Assembly: GCA_041391505.1 (NCBI GenBank)
Contig: JAWKNW010000002.1
Location: forward strand, 62,001 to 126,000
Direction of reading: 5' to 3'
Source of the DNA: Rhodothermales bacterium
GTDB lineage: Bacteria > Bacteroidota > Rhodothermia > Rhodothermales > JAHQVL01
Length of the DNA stretch: 64,000 nt
Shown: positions 62,930-64,000 of the stretch, piece by piece
Numbering within the stretch: position 1 is the first letter of the stretch
Layout of the letters: the number at the start of each line of letters is the position of its first letter
Translations under genes and position numbers: made by a program
Notes under the pieces: model-generated
What the model was told of the DNA's origin: nothing
Database searches by the model: none
What the model saw: only the letters and a program-made list of their open reading frames with translations

Positions 62930-64000
62930 ATGAAACGCATCCTCGCCGCTATCGCGCTCCTTCTCCTGGCCCCTGCCGCCCTCGCGCAGGTCGACCGCTC
63001 GACGCCGCCCATCCCCGGAGCGCCTCCGATGCTCGAGGCGCCGGAGATCGTCCGCTTCACGCTGGGCAACGGCCTGGCCGTGGTGATGGTCGAGAAGCAC
63101 CAGGTCCCCGTCGTCCAGCTGACGCTGATGGTGCGCGCCGGCGCGGTAGACGACCCGGCCGGCAAGACCGGCCTCGCCAGCCTCACGCTCGACATGATGG
63201 ATGAAGGCGCCGGCGGGATGGACGCGCTCGAACTGGCCGACGCCGTCGACTTCCTCGGCGCCTCGCTGTCGACCGGCGCCGGCCTGCATACGGCCTCCGT
63301 CGACCTCTTCACGCCCCTCTCCAAGCTCAACGACGCGCTCCGCCTGATGGCCGATGTCGCCCTGCGCCCGAACTTCGACGCCGCCGAGCTGGAGCGGATG
63401 CGCATCGACCGGCTCACCGACCTCGTCCAGGCGCACGACGAGCCCAACGCCATCGCCCTGGCCCAGTTCAACAAGACCCTCTTCGGCGACGGCCACCCCT
63501 ACGGCACGCGCACCGCCGGCACGGAGGCCAGCCTGCGCGGCTTCACGACGGAAGATCTCGCCGCGTTCCATAAAACCTACTTTAACCCCGCCAACGCGAC
63601 GCTGATCATCGCCGGCGACGTCACCCAGGCCAGCATCCAGCCGGCGCTGGAGACGGCGTTCGGCGGCTGGCAGGCCGGCTCGAACCCGACGGCGACGGTC
63701 GCGCCGGCGAAGCAGGTGAAGGGCCGGACGATCTACCTCGTGGACAAGCCCGGCTCGGCGCAATCCATCATCCGCATCGGCCGCATCGGCGCGGCGCGGG
63801 ATACCGACGACTACTACGCCCTGACGGTCCTCAACACGATCCTCGGCGGCTCGTTCACCTCCCGCCTCAACCAGAACCTGCGCGAGGACAAGGGCTACAC
63901 CTACGGGGCCGGCTCGCGCTTCAGCTTCCTCCCGGTGCCGGGTCCGTTCCTCGCCACGGCGGCCGTGCAGACCGACGTCACCGGGCCGGCGCTCACCGAG
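62930..64000 (+). CDS. M16-family peptidase-like protein, non-catalytic partner (partial)
   Basis: 357 codons from ATG 62930 to the right window edge; the C-terminus is missing. Signal peptide residues 1-20 (ILAAIALLLLAPAALAQ). The M16 fold is clear: VRFTLGNGLAVVMVEKHQVP, VVQLTLMVRAGAVDDPAGKT, YFNPANATLIIAGDV and NTILGGSFTSRLNQNLREDK, then GYTYGAGSRF, the substrate-binding region of the second lobe. At the place of HxxEH the sequence reads SLTLDMMDEGAG, so the zinc site is lost. It is therefore the typical inactive partner that supplies substrate-binding residues to the catalytic chain at 61357. The 205-bp gap between the pair holds the palindromic element. Confidence 0.92.
   Translation, partial: MKRILAAIALLLLAPAALAQVDRSTPPIPGAPPMLEAPEIVRFTLGNGLAVVMVEKHQVPVVQLTLMVRAGAVDDPAGKTGLASLTLDMMDEGAGGMDALELADAVDFLGASLSTGAGLHTASVDLFTPLSKLNDALRLMADVALRPNFDAAELERMRIDRLTDLVQAHDEPNAIALAQFNKTLFGDGHPYGTRTAGTEASLRGFTTEDLAAFHKTYFNPANATLIIAGDVTQASIQPALETAFGGWQAGSNPTATVAPAKQVKGRTIYLVDKPGSAQSIIRIGRIGAARDTDDYYALTVLNTILGGSFTSRLNQNLREDKGYTYGAGSRFSFLPVPGPFLATAAVQTDVTGPALTE

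Overview
The window is high-GC DNA and reads most like a member of the Rhodothermales/Rhodothermota, or a close relative in the Bacteroidota-Chlorobi (FCB) group. Six genes end, or appear to end, in a type IX secretion (T9SS) type A sorting domain, several with the YPNPFNP signature. Lipoproteins are abundant. A sulfatase, an exo-rhamnogalacturonan-lyase-like enzyme and sugar-isomerase-like proteins point to polysaccharide use. Shine-Dalgarno sites are mostly weak. No ribosomal or other marker gene is present, so the taxonomy is inference.

Layout. 0-5.5 kb: a cut-off lipoprotein, two secreted beta-propeller proteins on opposite strands, and a lone phage-tail-tube-like (gp19) gene. 5.7-13.6 kb: a 2617-residue secreted CARDB-repeat protein. 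13.6-19 kb: a ROK sugar kinase with a macro-domain/alpha-beta-hydrolase/membrane-anchor fusion, then lipoproteins and a plus-strand terminator that serves no visible gene. 18.3-21.7 kb: a minus-strand saccharide cluster (CBM9-like lipoprotein, sulfatase, exported mannonate-dehydratase-like protein). 22-29.2 kb: two T9SS propeller proteins, then a more A+T-rich accessory stretch ending at a tRNA-Leu. Five reading frames here are broken, each restorable by one extra base in a short homopolymer. 29.5-34.6 kb: an M1 metallopeptidase and a propeller-type sensor kinase, followed by tRNA-Asn. 35-43.4 kb: a peptidase-E-like protein, an exo-rhamnogalacturonan-lyase-like enzyme, an AsmA-like protein, a TIM-barrel isomerase, a PRC-barrel protein and a CDF metal transporter. 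43.5-50.8 kb: a tandem pair of large T9SS paralogs with near-identical 3' ends, separated by a palindromic repeat. 50.8-64 kb: a PQQ-type quinoprotein, an ABC permease, a serine hydrolase, a three-gene hydrolase/secreted/TPR operon and an M16 protease pair split by a second copy of the palindromic repeat.

How the genes work together. Most products are predicted to be envelope-located or secreted, handling polysaccharides, peptides and the cell surface. The best candidate for an undescribed system is the paralogous pair of membrane-anchored alpha/beta hydrolases. One is fused to a macro (ADP-ribose-binding) domain and sits behind a ROK kinase. The other heads a tight operon with a secreted protein of unknown family and a TPR protein. 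Other leads are the orphan tail-tube gene, a DxYDF toxin-like motif inside the giant CARDB protein, a possible small RNA at about 16.1-16.24 kb, and the cloverleaf-like palindromic elements.
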